This document shows, one piece after another, positions 11,601-22,587 of a stretch of DNA of 64,000 bases; the first letter of the stretch is position 1; each line of letters opens with the position of its first letter. The stretch spans positions 3,286,001-3,350,000 of the forward strand of contig JAFBJZ010000107.1 in assembly GCA_016785225.1 (NCBI GenBank), written 5' to 3'. Source of the stretch: Psettodes erumei (taxonomy: Eukaryota > Chordata > Actinopteri > Pleuronectiformes > Psettodidae). The translations under genes were made by a program, and so were the position numbers. The notes under the pieces are model-generated. The model ran no database searches and was not told the origin of the DNA. It saw nothing but the letters and a program-made list of their open reading frames with translations.

Positions 11601-14600
11601 CGTCACGTGCTGGTGGAATGCTTAAACCCGGAAGACGATTGGCTGCTGCATTTTGGCGTTCGCAAGATTTGTCATCAAAACAAAAATGGGAATTTGATAG
11701 CGACTGCCTTCTAAAGCTTGCTGTTGGCAGTCTCACTCTCAAGTTTTGGATGTCTGAGCTTCCACATATCACAAGAAATAAGTACCACACAGCAAACTTT
11801 TCAAATCATATATTGGCAGATCTTTTTAATATCTACAGTTCTACAGTTCAGCCGTGTTGCCGGGGACAGCTACAGCTTTCGATTCACCCCTCCCACGACA
11901 ATGGCTGGGGCGTTGCCGATTTCAAGGCTGGTCAAATAACACAAATAACATGAACATTAGTTAGCAGCAGTGGCTTGCTGTAGCCCAGGTGGAGACTGAA
12001 AATTAAACTCAATTTGCAACACAGCTCCAACTTTCGCTGCAAAACGTTGAAGCAGTGCTAACTTCGTCTTCTCAGCCATGACCACATCCGCATTTTTTTC
12101 TTTCTATTTAGTTTTTCGGCGCAAAGCGTAGCACTCACAAGTGCAACCAGCTGACGACAACCTCTGTTTTTCTAGTTCTGTGTATAGTGTTTGGACTGGA
12201 AAGTGGAACTTTAACTGGACTTGGACTTTAACTGGAAAATGACATTCATGCGAAACTTAATCAGAGAACTGAGCTGTTGCATTCAACTCTTTGCAAAAGT
12301 GAAAAGACCAGAGGCTGTTTACAAGTTTGTGCCTCTTGGTTAAAAAAAATGTGACTGTGCAATTAACACTTGTTACTTCTTTAAAATGTAGCTAAGCCCT
12401 TCATTTCAACAAATTTTTAACAAAAACACGATTCGGTAAACAACACGACAAAAATGGAAACACAGCAACTTATGTAATTTCTGAATGCAAATTAGAAAAT
12501 GTAGATGATGAAATGAAATACTAAACTTGTCATCCGAATAAAATATTGGACAACTTGCATCATGCCCTTTTGGTTTTGTGTTTGTCTGTGTGTTTACAGG
12601 GCTATTACCCCTCTAATAAGCCTGGTGTTGAACCTCGTCGTCCTTGTCGACCTGTAAACATCACTCCCTGGTTGCACCTCTCCAGTGTCACTAACAGAGT
12701 CACCGTCACTTGGGGAAACTTCGGCAAGGTCAGAGCCTGATGCTGCCTCTCTTACTCTGGTGTAGCTCAGGGTCACGGTGGCAACGGGGCGAGAAGACCA
12801 GGTATCTTCTCCTCCTGGTGGGTTACAAGGGGCACCAACGCAAACTGAGCCGCGGGCCCCATGAGCGTTTCTTCGCTGCCACTCGGCCGTGTGTGGCACA
12901 ACCCCTGAGGGCGAAGTGCTGAATTACTTAAGATAGCTTCTTGACTGTTTCCGCCACAATCCTGATCCTGTTACGCAGCTGGCAGACTGATAAATACAGT
13001 CTTGCCACTGTTGGCACCCTCCGCTTCAGAGCTGTCGTGTAAACCAATTAGGGACGAGCGATGTCAAAGTTGAAAGCGCAGCAAAAGAAGAAACAGTTTT
13101 ACGTGTGCAGTTTTTCCTCCTTTGTTAATTAGAGCGCCAATGATTGGTCAGTTAATCAGTTAGAAAATAATCCGCATCTGTTTCGACGATGAAATAATTG
13201 TTTTTAGTAATTTTAAGGAAAAGATTAATTCTTTCGTTCCAGCTTCCACAGTGTGATTACTTACTGTTGTTTTTTTTATCTTCTGCAAATGTAAACTGAA
13301 TACTTTTGATATTTGGCCTGTTGCTTGGACAGAACACGTCATCTGACGTCTGAAGGCGTCATCATGGACTGCTGGCAACTCTGATGGACATTTTCCACAA
13401 TGTTTTAACAATTTTATAGACAAAACAAAGAATTAATCAAGAAAATCCTCAGCACATTGATCCATAACGGAAATAATCTCGTTTCAGTCTTAGTGCTGAA
13501 AGCATTTTATTTATCCGAGACCTTGGTTTATGTCCTGATCATATTAGTCTGCGGCAAGACTGCAGTGAAATCTTTAAAGCAGTTTAAATGCCTGCAGAAT
13601 GGCCCTTCATTAAGAATATATGGCAGACAGGTTTCCTTTTGTTTATTGTAGTGCTCTGCACAGTGCTCTGTAGTGTTTAGTAAAATGGAGAGAACCATCA
13701 CTGCAGAACAAAATCCTGCAATTTTAAAGCAACCGCAGCACTTCAGAGGTGTGATGATGCACCGGTGGAATCTCGCTGATTTTGAGACAAACCAACCTTT
13801 TTTTGTTTCTTTTTGAAGTGGAACAGTGGAATCATGAATTGATTGTGCAGCCCATTCCATCAGTTTTAAATCCAAAACCTTGTGATCAGCCCACAAGAGG
13901 AGTTTGTGGGGATTTCAGTCCTTTAGGAATGTTTTTAATTCTCTCTACAAGATGAGACAGTGGATGTTCATTGATAGGGGGAAAAAGAAAGAATAGATTT
14001 AGATTGTTGCCCTTTAAAATCGGCGCTCACCGCCTCCTGAATCTGTGTGTTTTCAGCGGTACTCGGTGGCGGTGTATCTGGTGAGGGTCTTCACTGCAGC
14101 TGATCTCTTCAGTCAACTCAAGCTCTGCTCTGTTGAGAGTGCAGAGCGCTGTCGTGAACGCAGTGAGTTTCTGCTCCTTTAAGATCCTGTTTGAAATTTG
14201 TGTCAGTTATGTCCGTACAAATCACTGACTCGCGAACTGGATGGCGAGTTTAATGGCGTACGCCGCATCATATTATCTGATAGAAAATCTACGTTGACAC
14301 CTCATTTTTCCACCATCTATCTACAGTCCAAGACAAACTACGCTTTGACCCAGAAAGTGAAATTGCGACCACAGGCCTTCGGGTGTCTCTCATCTGCCCG
14401 GTGAGTATATCAGCGTGACAGCGCCTGGGCATTTCCAGCTCCGACAAGTCGGCGAAATGTCTCTCCCTGCTGTGAAGTTTGACGTCCTTTAACGCGCTTT
14501 TGTCCTCTCCCGCTTCCCAGCTGGTGAAGATGCGGCTCGGCGTGCCGTGTCGAGTCCTAACCTGCGCCCATCTTCAGTGTTTCGACGCGGTCTTCTTCCT

Positions 14601-16251
14601 GCAGATGAACGAGAAGAAGCCCACGTGGACTTGCCCCGTCTGTGACAAGCCCGCTCCCTTCGAGCTGCTCACGATTGACGGGTAAGGAGACGGAAGCGTG
14701 CTTTGACTCAGCCCGCCCCCCGCAGCATCTGTCTTTTCACTAAATTCTTAAAATGTGCGTTTGTGTAATTTTGACCACTCTGTGGCAGACGTGGGGGCAT
14801 TTTTGGGATTCTGGATACAAGTTGAACCATGCAGTAACCCGCTGCGTTTTCATGATAAAGGCTTTGAACGTTTTACACGGCATAAAGAGGACAATTATCC
14901 ATTTAGTTTTGTATTTCTACACCTGCCGTCAGGTTGTATCTCAAACCTTTTGATGTGGTAAATTGGCTTGTTTGTCGACTCTTTTCAGCTACTTGTTCCA
15001 TCAAGGCTGAAATTTAGAGAAGCATGTAATTGTGGTATCAGGGAACGCCTAATAGCTTTCTTTTTCCCGCAGCAGTTAGTGACCCACAGCTCACCTGCGT
15101 TAGTTAATTATACTTCTTTAGGTCGAAAGGTGCCAAAAGTTTTCCAGCAATGAGAAGATTTGACACGTCGTCGTTCACTTCTGCGTTTTTTTCCGACTCC
15201 ATCAAGAAGTTGCTTCTCTTTCTTTTTGGCGTTGTGTCGCAGAAAGAAAAGCGACCTCTTGATGGAGTCGGAAAAACACAGAAGTGCCTGCAGTCCATTT
15301 TTATCGCCAACGATTTGGGCGTGTCATTTCTTGCTAATTCTGAACACCTCTCGCAGGCACTCCCTCACTTTCTTTCCCTTACTTACTCTCACAAACACTC
15401 AAAGCATTGTGTTACACTTTGGCTCTAGGGTACGTTGGGATTCCTTAAATCAAACTTGCGTGAAAGTCCCTTCTTTTACCGACTCCTTGGTTTCCGTTTC
15501 AGTGGCCTAATTACTAAATGCTGTCAGGTTTATAGAGTGCTGCTTTGAGGCTGTGAAATTTACAGAACGAATGCACGCTTTTCACTTCGTAATAGCGAAC
15601 AGCTCTGGATTTGCGCGTCTTGTTGGTTTTCTTCGCGGAACGTAACTTGAACAATATCTCGCTACTGCGGTGCGTTTTCAGGCTGCTGTCTGAGATTCTG
15701 AAAGAGACAAGCGAGGACATCGAGGAGATTGAGTACTTGACGGACGGCTCCTGGCGACCCATCAGAGATGACAAGGAGCGGGACAGGGAAAGAGAACGCA
15801 GCAACACACCAGAGTACCCTGTTGTTGATATATGTAAGTGTCAAACCCTGTAAAGCTTGCCTGTCCCTCTGAACGACTGCCTTCATTTTTGTGCTTTAGT
15901 TTGCTCAGAGTAAAATGTTTTTGTAGTGTGTGTGTATATTTGTTTTTGGTTTTTTTACAAATGGCACCTCCGTCTGCAGGCATTCCTGAGGCGAACGGCC
16001 ATTCACCGGCCCACAGCAGCACCAGCCTCACGGGCAAATCTGGCAGCGGTTCGGCGGCGGCGGGAGTGGCGGGAGGACCCGCCGTGGCGCCGGGAGGAGG
16101 CGCGGTGGTAGATCTGACTCTTGACTCCTCCTCGGAGGAGGAAGGGGGCGGGGCAGGAGGAGACAGCGAGGACACAGAGGACAGCGCCGACAGTCCCGCG
16201 CCGAAGCGGGGCCGATACAACTACGACAAGGACCTGGTCACTGCCTACTGA
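8648..16251 (+). CDS. pias4: E3 SUMO-protein ligase PIAS4, 11 coding exons
   Basis: PIAS4 (PIASy) transfers SUMO from UBC9 to nuclear targets and acts as a transcriptional co-regulator. Coding exons: 8648-8674, 10209-10590, 10710-10794, 10898-10939, 11158-11248, 12600-12728, 14057-14162, 14327-14400, 14521-14681, 15682-15833, 15980-16251. These sum to 1521 bases, 506 aa; human is about 510. Domains: SAP about 12-46 (with LQTLL at 20-24); PINIT domain about 100-260, with the name motif as PVNIT (227-231); SP-RING about 305-360 with likely zinc ligands Cys327, His329, Cys350, Cys353; SUMO-interacting motif VVDLTLDS (459-466) followed by an acidic Ser/Glu tract; C-terminus ending LVTAY. The start MAAELVEA matches the family exactly. 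Intron 1 has a GC donor. A lineage-specific Gly/Ala-rich linker (about 436-458) precedes the SIM. It may be one of two teleost copies (a/b); I cannot tell which. Confidence 0.95.
10209..10590 (+). CDS. pias4: pias4 coding exon 2 (SAP domain)
   Basis: Starts after CTCGCAG and ends at a GTAAGT donor, phase 1. Encodes the SAP DNA-binding domain, a Ser/Pro-rich linker and the start of PINIT (ETLLPPTEL). Confidence 0.93.
10710..10794 (+). CDS. pias4: pias4 coding exon 3
   Basis: Bounded by TTTGCAG and GTAAGA. Encodes IAQNNEKLQDSQCIFELTP and onward, part of PINIT. Confidence 0.92.
10898..10939 (+). CDS. pias4: pias4 coding exon 4
   Basis: A 42-base micro-exon between TTTTCAG and GTAAGT, encoding SELRPGIRSIQVVL. 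Both split codons restore the family sequence. Confidence 0.9.
   Translation, partial: RASSRDQIYPSCS
11158..11248 (+). CDS. pias4: pias4 coding exon 5
   Basis: Bounded by GTTGCAG and GTGAGT. Encodes RICYTDSIGVQEDQYPPNIA and onward, in PINIT. Confidence 0.93.
12600..12728 (+). CDS. pias4: pias4 coding exon 6
   Basis: Starts after TTTACAG with GYYPSNKPGVEP and carries the PVNIT motif. It ends NFGK at a weak donor GTCAGA. The intron just after it is unusually GC-rich for about 190 bases. Confidence 0.93.
14057..14162 (+). CDS. pias4: pias4 coding exon 7
   Basis: Starts after TTTTCAG with RYSVAVYLVRVFTAADLF and ends at GTGAGT, phase 1. This is the most diverged segment of the protein relative to the human sequence as I recall it. 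Confidence 0.9.
14327..14400 (+). CDS. pias4: pias4 coding exon 8
   Basis: Starts after CTACAG and encodes IQDKLRFDPESEIATTG and then LICP, entering the SP-RING. Donor GTGAGT. Confidence 0.92.
14521..14681 (+). CDS. pias4: pias4 coding exon 9 (SP-RING)
   Basis: Starts after CTTCCCAG. It contains the zinc-binding Cys/His set (CAH, CPVC) and MNEKKPTWTCPVCDKPAP, the catalytic SUMO-ligase module that recruits UBC9. Donor GTAAGG. Confidence 0.95.
15176..15286. repeat. Long near-perfect hairpin in pias4 intron 9
   Basis: Left arm 15176-15223 and right arm 15241-15286 are reverse complements over about 46 bases, with a handful of mismatches and a two-base bulge in a T run, around a 17-base loop. 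The core CCGACTCCATCAAGA pairs perfectly with TCTTGATGGAGTCGG. It could be a foldback mobile element, a structured intronic RNA or a microRNA-like precursor. The pairing is directly visible; the function is unknown. Confidence 0.85.
15682..15833 (+). CDS. pias4: pias4 coding exon 10
   Basis: Starts after TTTTCAG with LLSEILKETSEDIEEIEYL and covers the end of the SP-RING-CTD. Donor GTAAGT, phase 1. Confidence 0.93.
15980..16251 (+). CDS. pias4: pias4 coding exon 11 (SIM and C-terminus)
   Basis: Starts after TCTGCAG. Encodes a Ser/Gly/Ala-rich linker, the SUMO-interacting motif VVDLTLDS with acidic tail, and the C-terminus; stop TGA at 16249-16251. Confidence 0.93.
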
Positions 16252-16433
16252 CCCCGTGGCTCTGTCCCCTCATAGACTGACACACACACAGAGACAGAGA
16301 GGCAGGGGGCTGAAAAAAAAAAAACCCAACAACTCGAGGACAGGAACACAGTAATCCACTAGATGCAACGACCCTCCCTTATGCCCAACCATCAGAGCCT
16401 TTTAATAGCTCTGGTTTGAACCCAAACAAAACG

Positions 16434-16434
<1 letters not shown>

Positions 16435-16475
<41 letters not shown>
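16435..16475. repeat. (AC)n microsatellite
   Basis: AC repeat in the presumed pias4 3' UTR. Confidence 0.95.
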
Positions 16476-16479
<4 letters not shown>

Positions 16480-16638
16480 TGCACTGCTAACGAATCTTCA
16501 ATCTAGTGTGATTAGGATTCCTCTTTGTACTGTACACCACTGGAAGCAACTCTAACTCTTTTTGGCCAACCGTCACCTTGCAGTGAATATCTGTACCGTC
16601 CTGCCTCTACTAAAGAAACTGAATGGATCGAGCACCCC

Positions 16639-16664
16639 AACCACCACCACCACCACCACCACCC
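16639..16664. repeat. (CCA)n trinucleotide repeat
   Basis: Eight or so CCA units followed by a C run, in the presumed pias4 3' UTR. Confidence 0.9.
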
Positions 16665-16773
16665 CCCTCCTCCTCTCTCTCCAAACGATTTTCTCTCTAC
16701 CACCCCATCTGTCTTTGTATTTGACTTGGAATTACAGGCTCTTTTAGCCGTGGGCGTTCGATGTTTGCGTCTC

Positions 16774-16798
16774 TTTTTTTTTTTTTTTTTTTTTTTTT
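16774..16798. repeat. Poly(T) tract
   Basis: About 25 T residues. Further homopolymer runs follow at 16851-16865 (T), 17109-17124 (A), 17229-17239 (T) and 17552-17566 (T). Confidence 0.9.
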
Positions 16799-19301
16799 GG
16801 TCACACTCGTGACGAACGGGCAAGTTTTGAAAACGGAGGCTCCTCAGTCCTTTTTTTTTTTTTTTGAATGGAAAAGAGCATGAATACTTTGGGAGGGCAA
16901 GGTGGAGGTTTGTGGAGTGCGATGCAAATTTGAAACCTCTCCTGTTGTCGTCGTTTCTTTGTTCAGAGAGTGAATTCAAAGCTTGAAAGGATTTTTTTCA
17001 GGAATTTATCCTTTTGGTTATGAAAGGGCAGAACACAATACTGGCCTCAAATGTGTGATGCTTTCCATTTTTATTTTGTCCTTAGATAAGAGAACCTACC
17101 TCAGTCATAAAAAAAAAAAAAAAACTTAGCAGACTGACCAGAGAGTAGCTAAGAAAGAAGAAGAGGACAGAAGAATTGATGAGTCTTTCTGAAACCAATT
17201 TTACACTGGAGATTTTGCTTTCCTACATTTTTTTTTTTTATTATTATTATTTTCATTTTTTTTCATCCCATCGCTCCACGCAGCTCTTGTTTCCTCTGCA
17301 TCAACAAAGTCTTTGAAGGGTGAGTTAGTTCTTGGATGACCGAGCGAACCGTAGGTGTCGCTGACGGGCGTAACTGTGCCACTGTCTCAAACGTCGCTGC
17401 AGTCGTCTTGCTCCAACAGGTTTAATTACGGTTGATACAACAGCACCGCAGCTGGGCGCATCTCATCTCAAGCTACTGTACGGCAGCCGTGCCAAAACGG
17501 ATGTATTTTTCAGAATTCGCTGACAGGAAACAGTTACAAGATTTTGGTGCCTTTTTTTTTTTTTTTGTTTCTGTTTTTTTTATGTAAGTGGTGAAGATTG
17601 GAAGCCCATTGTTTTAAGACTAGCTGAGCTGGCCAGCAGGTGAGACCCCCAGTCTGACAGGTGTTTTTATTACTTTTACGGTTCAAGAAATGGACAGAGG
17701 CAGAAAAACAGAAATCTGAGGTAGAGGACGGCTATGGAGCAGGATTCAGAAGCGCTGCCCCCCCCTCCCGCCCACATTTAGGCATCCGCTGCAAGTACCA
17801 TATTTATTTAATTGCTTATTTGTCGACATGGTATTTGGCTGTAGTTCTGCTCAGACGGGAGCTTGTAGTCGCAGGAAGCGTGACACCTCTGTGGTTTGCC
17901 GTGCTGTTGACGAAGGCTCCTGTTTCCTGTGAGTGAATCCGACCTGGCTCAAAGAAGCATTCAGAGGTCGTTGCTTGGTTTTGTTTTGTTTTTTTTCCTG
18001 CGGTGGGTTTAACATGTCTGACACAAGGAAACTTAATGAAGTGTCAATAAGTGCAACCCCACCAAGCTTAAAGTAATTGATTGGATTACAAATTGTCCTG
18101 TCTGGAACAAGCGGAGCGACTTCACCCAACAATCCCCCTTGGCCTCCTCTCAATGCAGATAAGGTCATATCTATTTGCTGGAATAGAATTGGACTTTAAT
18201 TGCTACATGCTGTCGGCTTACAACTAATATTCCTCTGCACCTGCGCTAGCAGTGTCAGTATGGGATCGCTGCTCTTCGGATACGCAGGTTGCACGCGCAG
18301 GCGTCGGCTTTGTCCGCAGGAAGGTCTCCGGTGGTTTGGCTCGAAGAGAAGAGCCGTTGCTGTCTTGCCAGAGCTGTTTGCACTTTTCATCTGACACTTC
18401 ATCCCAAGTTCGTGGCTTATTTATTTCAAGGTTGTCATGTAGCGCGTATTCGTCGAGGAGGACCACCGACCAGTGTGGCCAGCTCTCCTCAACCATCTCA
18501 CGCATGGCAGTTAGAAAATGTGAAACTAGAAAAGGCAGCGGTCCTGCTCCACTGTAAGTCACTTGGGAGAGGAAGGAGTGGTGACTCAGATGAGTTCTGC
18601 ATGTTGTGTTTCCGTCTCTCATCATCCCTTCGTTGCGGTTCGATCAGCACGCAATCTGGTTTTCTTTTGCCTGACAAATGACATTTACACATTGATCCGG
18701 GGCCTCACTGTGGGTAAGTGGATCCTGCGATAGGGTTTGCGATTGGGGGGGGGGAAAAAAATAGGTCGAGTCGAATCTGGTCTTCCATTTTTCTCCTCGT
18801 TTTGACACATTGACATAGCTTACAAGATGAGTATAGTGGCGAAAATTATTTGGTAGTCACAGAATTGACTGATGGCCTTCACTACATTTGCGGTCTGTCC
18901 TTGAAAAGGCTATTCTCTATAAGGCGCTTCGAAGCGAAATCATGTAAACAACTCTAATATTTGTCTTTAACTAGGCAATTTGTATTTGTAAGTAACTGCT
19001 ATACATATAAAAATGAAATTGTTCATTTGTTGCTAGGTATAGAAGGTCATTATTTGAGCGGATCTCCTAAACTTGTCTTTGCCTTGTGGTTAAAGGTGAG
19101 AGGCGGTGCAGGTTACGTCTGTGGGTCTGAGCCAGATACGTGTGCAGGTTGTTTGGGAGCTGGAGAGAGCTGAGGGTCTGGTCTTTTTGTAGTGGCATCT
19201 CTTCTTACAATAATACATAAGGTAGCATGGGCAGAGGCTTACAATCCATGATGTAAATGTTTTTGTTTGTTGTGTTTTTTTATATGTTCATATTAAAAGA
19301 C

Positions 19302-19307
19302 AATAAA
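19302..19307 (+). promoter_or_regulatory. pias4: Candidate poly(A) signal for pias4
   Basis: AATAAA in an AT-rich stretch about 3.05 kb after the stop codon, followed within 20 bases by T-rich DNA. Assignment to pias4 is inferred from position. Confidence 0.45.
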
Positions 19308-20108
19308 ATTTAAATAATATTTTATTAAGCCTTGAATCGCCTCCAGTTGTTCCTGTTGGCAAACAGACAATAAGAAGCTGTTGAGGGAGGCAGCAGCACC
19401 TGGAGCTGATGCCATGGAGGACTGGGAGGACTGGTTAAGGTGTGGATTGTTCATGTCCTGTACCAAATGTTCAGATCTGGGGACACATTTGATGCCTGTT
19501 GAGGATAAAACTGTAAAATTTAAAATGATCGTATTCTAACAGCTGTTATTGACGTGTGGAATTAATTAAAATCAGTTCTTAAAAAAAAAACAACAACCTG
19601 TCTGCTATTGTTTTGTTTTGCAAATAGTCAGACTGCGTGTATTCAGCCAGACAGCAACCTTCGCTGATGAAATCCGCTCGGACGGGTGTGTCGCACCTCG
19701 TTTGTGGTGCTCTCTGCAGATGCCTCAATAAAAAGGCAGGAACCGACTCGACTGAAACTAAAGAAGTCTGTTTTGTGGAAATTCCGTCTTCTGCGAAACT
19801 GACTCCTTTCAGCTGAAGTCTTAATGTGTGAGGGCATTTTTTTTAAACATGGAAAGAATAAAACCAGCATCCCTGCAGCCATTGCAGACTTTTTTTCCCC
19901 TGCCATGCCGTACTTAAACTTTTACTTTATTAGACAGCAGAGGGCTGACAGGTTATGCTAGAGACGAGTGACATGCAGAGAAAGATCCCTGGCCATATTT
20001 CAACGTCGGCCATAATATAGCCTGTCTCAAAGTTATGACTTTTTACTTTTCTCTTGGTAGAGCATCTCATATATTCATCATCATAATTATTATTATTATC
20101 ACTTATTA

Positions 20109-20706
20109 CACTCACCGAGCACTTTATTAGGAACACCTGTGCCAATTGTGTTGCAGCAATATTACAGTGCAATATATAAAATCATGCAGATAAAGGTCAG
20201 GGGCTTCGAGTCACATCAAACGTCAGAATGGAGAAAAATAGTCATCTCAGTGACTCAGAGAGTGGCAAGCCGACTCGTGCCACGATTTGAGTATATCTAA
20301 GACTGCTGATCTGGAACCTTGTTGATGATCGAGGTCAGAAGAGAATTGCCAGACTTAATACCAATGAATGCCAGAGCCTGAGTGTTGCTGACCACGCGCA
20401 TCCGTCTGTGGCCACAATTCACTCAAACCGGTTTCACGAATATGACTATTAGTTTAGTGAACTTAAGTGGCCTCCCCTGTCACTAGATCTGAGTTTGATA
20501 GAACATCTTTGGGTGTGATAGAACAAGAGATTAGCAACGTTCATGTGCAGCCATAACGTCAGCACAATTGATGTGTTGCAATCGTGTCAACATGGAGACG
20601 GGGAGTTTCAGACATCTCAAGGAATCAAGGCCTCAGTGAACCAAGGCTATTTTGAGTGTAGAGGAAGTCCTTGCCATGCTCTTCCTAACGAAGTGCCCAG
20701 TGAGTT
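20109..20706 (+). mobile_element. Internally deleted Tc1/mariner-type transposon remnant
   Basis: Terminal inverted repeats are visible: ACTCACCGAGCACTTTATTA at 20110-20129 pairs with the complement of 20684-20705, with 18 of 22 positions matching. A TA dinucleotide flanks each end (20107-20108 and 20707-20708), the standard mariner target site. The interior (about 600 bases) retains pieces that resemble, from memory, a common teleost mariner-like transposase gene, such as a segment near 20465-20560 corresponding to SPDLNPIEHLW-type coding sequence. It is too short and broken to encode an active transposase. Confidence 0.8.
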
Positions 20707-20719
20707 TATGTGAGTCCAT

Positions 20720-20985
20720 TAGGGTCACATACAACTCAGTCTGACAGAGCTTGAGAAGATCTGGCAGGAAGAATGGGATAAACTACCCAAATCCAGGTGT
20801 GCAATGCTTGTAGAGACTTGCCCGAGAACACTCAAAGCTGTAATATCTGCCAAAGGGGCTTCTATGATGTCCTGAATTAAAGGTCTCAACATTTTTGTAA
20901 ATGAGAGGTTTCACTTTGGGATTTTTAATAGATCTAAATGTGTAGTTTCACTTTGGTAACTAAGTAATTTAGTGTAGATTGATGG
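20720..20985 (+). mobile_element. 3' fragment of a Tc1-like transposon
   Basis: The frame at about 20750-20830 reads LEKIWQEEWDKLPKSRCA. Together with the following text (AAAGGTCTCAACATTTTTGT and an ATTGATGGGCAAAAATGG segment), this resembles the 3' end of teleost Tc1-like elements as I recall them. Only the end of the transposase and the right flank survive. It sits directly against the neighbouring mariner remnant. Confidence 0.55.
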
Positions 20986-21618
20986 GCAAAAATGGCACTT
21001 TCATAATTTACAATTGAGAAGAAAGGAGATCATAGACCTCAGATGGCAAGTATCATGAATAATTTATACATTAAGTGGGATATCATTCCCAAATGTCCAC
21101 AACAGAACGTTATCACTCTATTGGCTGCTGAGTGATTCAGAAACATGACATCAACAAACTGCAGCAACGAGAGGAAATCGAGCTGTGAGATGTACCAGAC
21201 AGTGTTTAGCCTTGCTGAGCGGGGAGCATGTGAGGAAACCCGGTTTACATGCAGTAAAGTGTGGATATTCTGAGAAGGTGTGTCGCTTAATTAACCACAG
21301 TCGCTCCAGCTGTTCAAGTTTATCTGCATTATTTGCCCTATGTGCAATCAAGGCACATTTGTGAGTTGATGAATGTACAGGTAGGGTGTTTGCATGGGGG
21401 GGTGTCCTGAGACAGTTTCAGTTGTAAAGTTCATGCATCACAGAAAGTTGTTTTTTTTGCCATGTTTTTATATGGATAACAGGCTTACTGCACAAATCTA
21501 TCCTTTTTTGAAAGTGTATATTTAAAAATACCAATAACTGAACTGGAGAGATTTCAATGTAATTTACTGTTTAATAATGATATACTATATATTAAGAAAC
21601 TCCAGTTCCTCCTTGTTA

Positions 21619-21632
21619 CCACTGGATGGCAG
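21619..21632 (+). promoter_or_regulatory. CTCF-like motif, forward
   Basis: CCACTGGATGGCAG differs by one base from the vertebrate CTCF core CCASYAGRKGGCRS. It lies about 0.9 kb before the map2k2 start. Motif match only; occupancy is not known. Confidence 0.4.
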
Positions 21633-22383
21633 TAATGTACTTAGAGGCTTGTTTTCTAACTGCCATTTAACACATAAGAAGCAGCAGAGGTGCTGGATAA
21701 GATATGGTTAAACTGGGCTTTTGCCTCATTAAAACCACCATGTCGGAGGCGTTATCGCAAAGTGCCGATGTCGTGCATCTCCCATGAGACTTCTGCGTCA
21801 ACTCGTATCAACTCGTCAGACGGTGTCACTCTCGCGCTATTTATGAAGGGCTCTCCCTGTGGGTGTCACACAGGTCTGATGCTGCAGCTGCTGCTTCCTG
21901 TACTGAAGCACCACCACCCAGAGCCAAAGCCCTTTTCGCTTCAGAGCCCCGCACCCCGAGCTGAAACACGGAGGGATTTATCGCTGGGACGTTGCCGTCC
22001 TGCGGAGGGAAGCCAGCCGAGTCGGTCTCCTGGTTCATCGGTCGGTAAAACCGCGGCGGCCTGTTGTCCTGCGGAGGCTGAGAAGCGAGGGGCTACACGT
22101 TAGAACTGAGAAGCCGCAGGGCACGATTTTTCCAGGACCCCGTTCTAGCTAGTAGCGGCTAGGTGGCTAATGGCTAACAGCAGCAGGTAGATAACCCTGG
22201 AGAAACGGATAAATAAAAATGTGCTAACTTAAATCATACAGATGCACCGGCAAGCGACCTGACTTAAAAGGATCACATCGGCACGATACGTTTCTAGCAC
22301 ACTGGCTAACTGACATGCTACCGAAAGTGTACTGATTTCGCTAACGTTAGCTAGCTAAGTTGGTAGCCACCTAGAGTGACTGA

Positions 22384-22403
22384 CCCTGTTGCTTTTTCCC
22401 CAG
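22384..22403 (+). promoter_or_regulatory. map2k2: Possible splice acceptor ahead of the map2k2 start codon
   Basis: CCCTGTTGCTTTTTCCCCAG is a good polypyrimidine tract plus AG, 96 bases ahead of the ATG. It suggests the 5' UTR could be split, with a non-coding leader exon farther upstream in the GC-rich stretch around 21900-22190. Confidence 0.35.
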
Positions 22404-22498
22404 ACTGTTTTGACCAAGGAAAAGACGGGATAAGCAGCTGCCCAGCTCATTGCAGTTTAGTGCATTATTTGAGAAAGTCGCTTAGGGTAGTGGTCGAA

Positions 22499-22587
22499 AT
22501 GGCTCCCAAAAAAAAACCCGTGCCCCTCAACATAACGCCCATTGGGGAGGGACAGGCCATCTCTAACACCATTGATGCTGCATCTGA
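22499..22587 (+). CDS. map2k2: map2k2 coding exon 1
   Basis: Start codon preceded by GTCGAA, then MAPKKKPVPLNITP. Ends at donor GTGAGT, phase 2. Holds the ERK-docking site. Confidence 0.95.

Larger units (their letters stand above)
16252..19320 (+). other. pias4: Probable pias4 3' UTR and downstream DNA
   Basis: No coding sequence follows the stop. The stretch contains a (CA)n tract, a (CCA)n tract and repeated poly(T)/poly(A) runs. The first strong AATAAA that I see lies at 19302-19307, which would make a 3' UTR of about 3 kb. Earlier, weaker signals may be used instead. Confidence 0.5.
19321..22498. other. Intergenic region between pias4 and map2k2
   Basis: Contains two decayed DNA-transposon remnants (20109-20985), a CTCF-like motif at 21619 and, from about 21700, a GC-richer stretch leading into the map2k2 start. 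No additional gene was recognised. Confidence 0.6.

Noticed and set aside
16512..16979. Minus-strand ORF of 155 codons
   Set aside because: It is made of translated poly(A/T) and CCA repeats in the pias4 3' UTR (runs of Lys and Trp); no domain.
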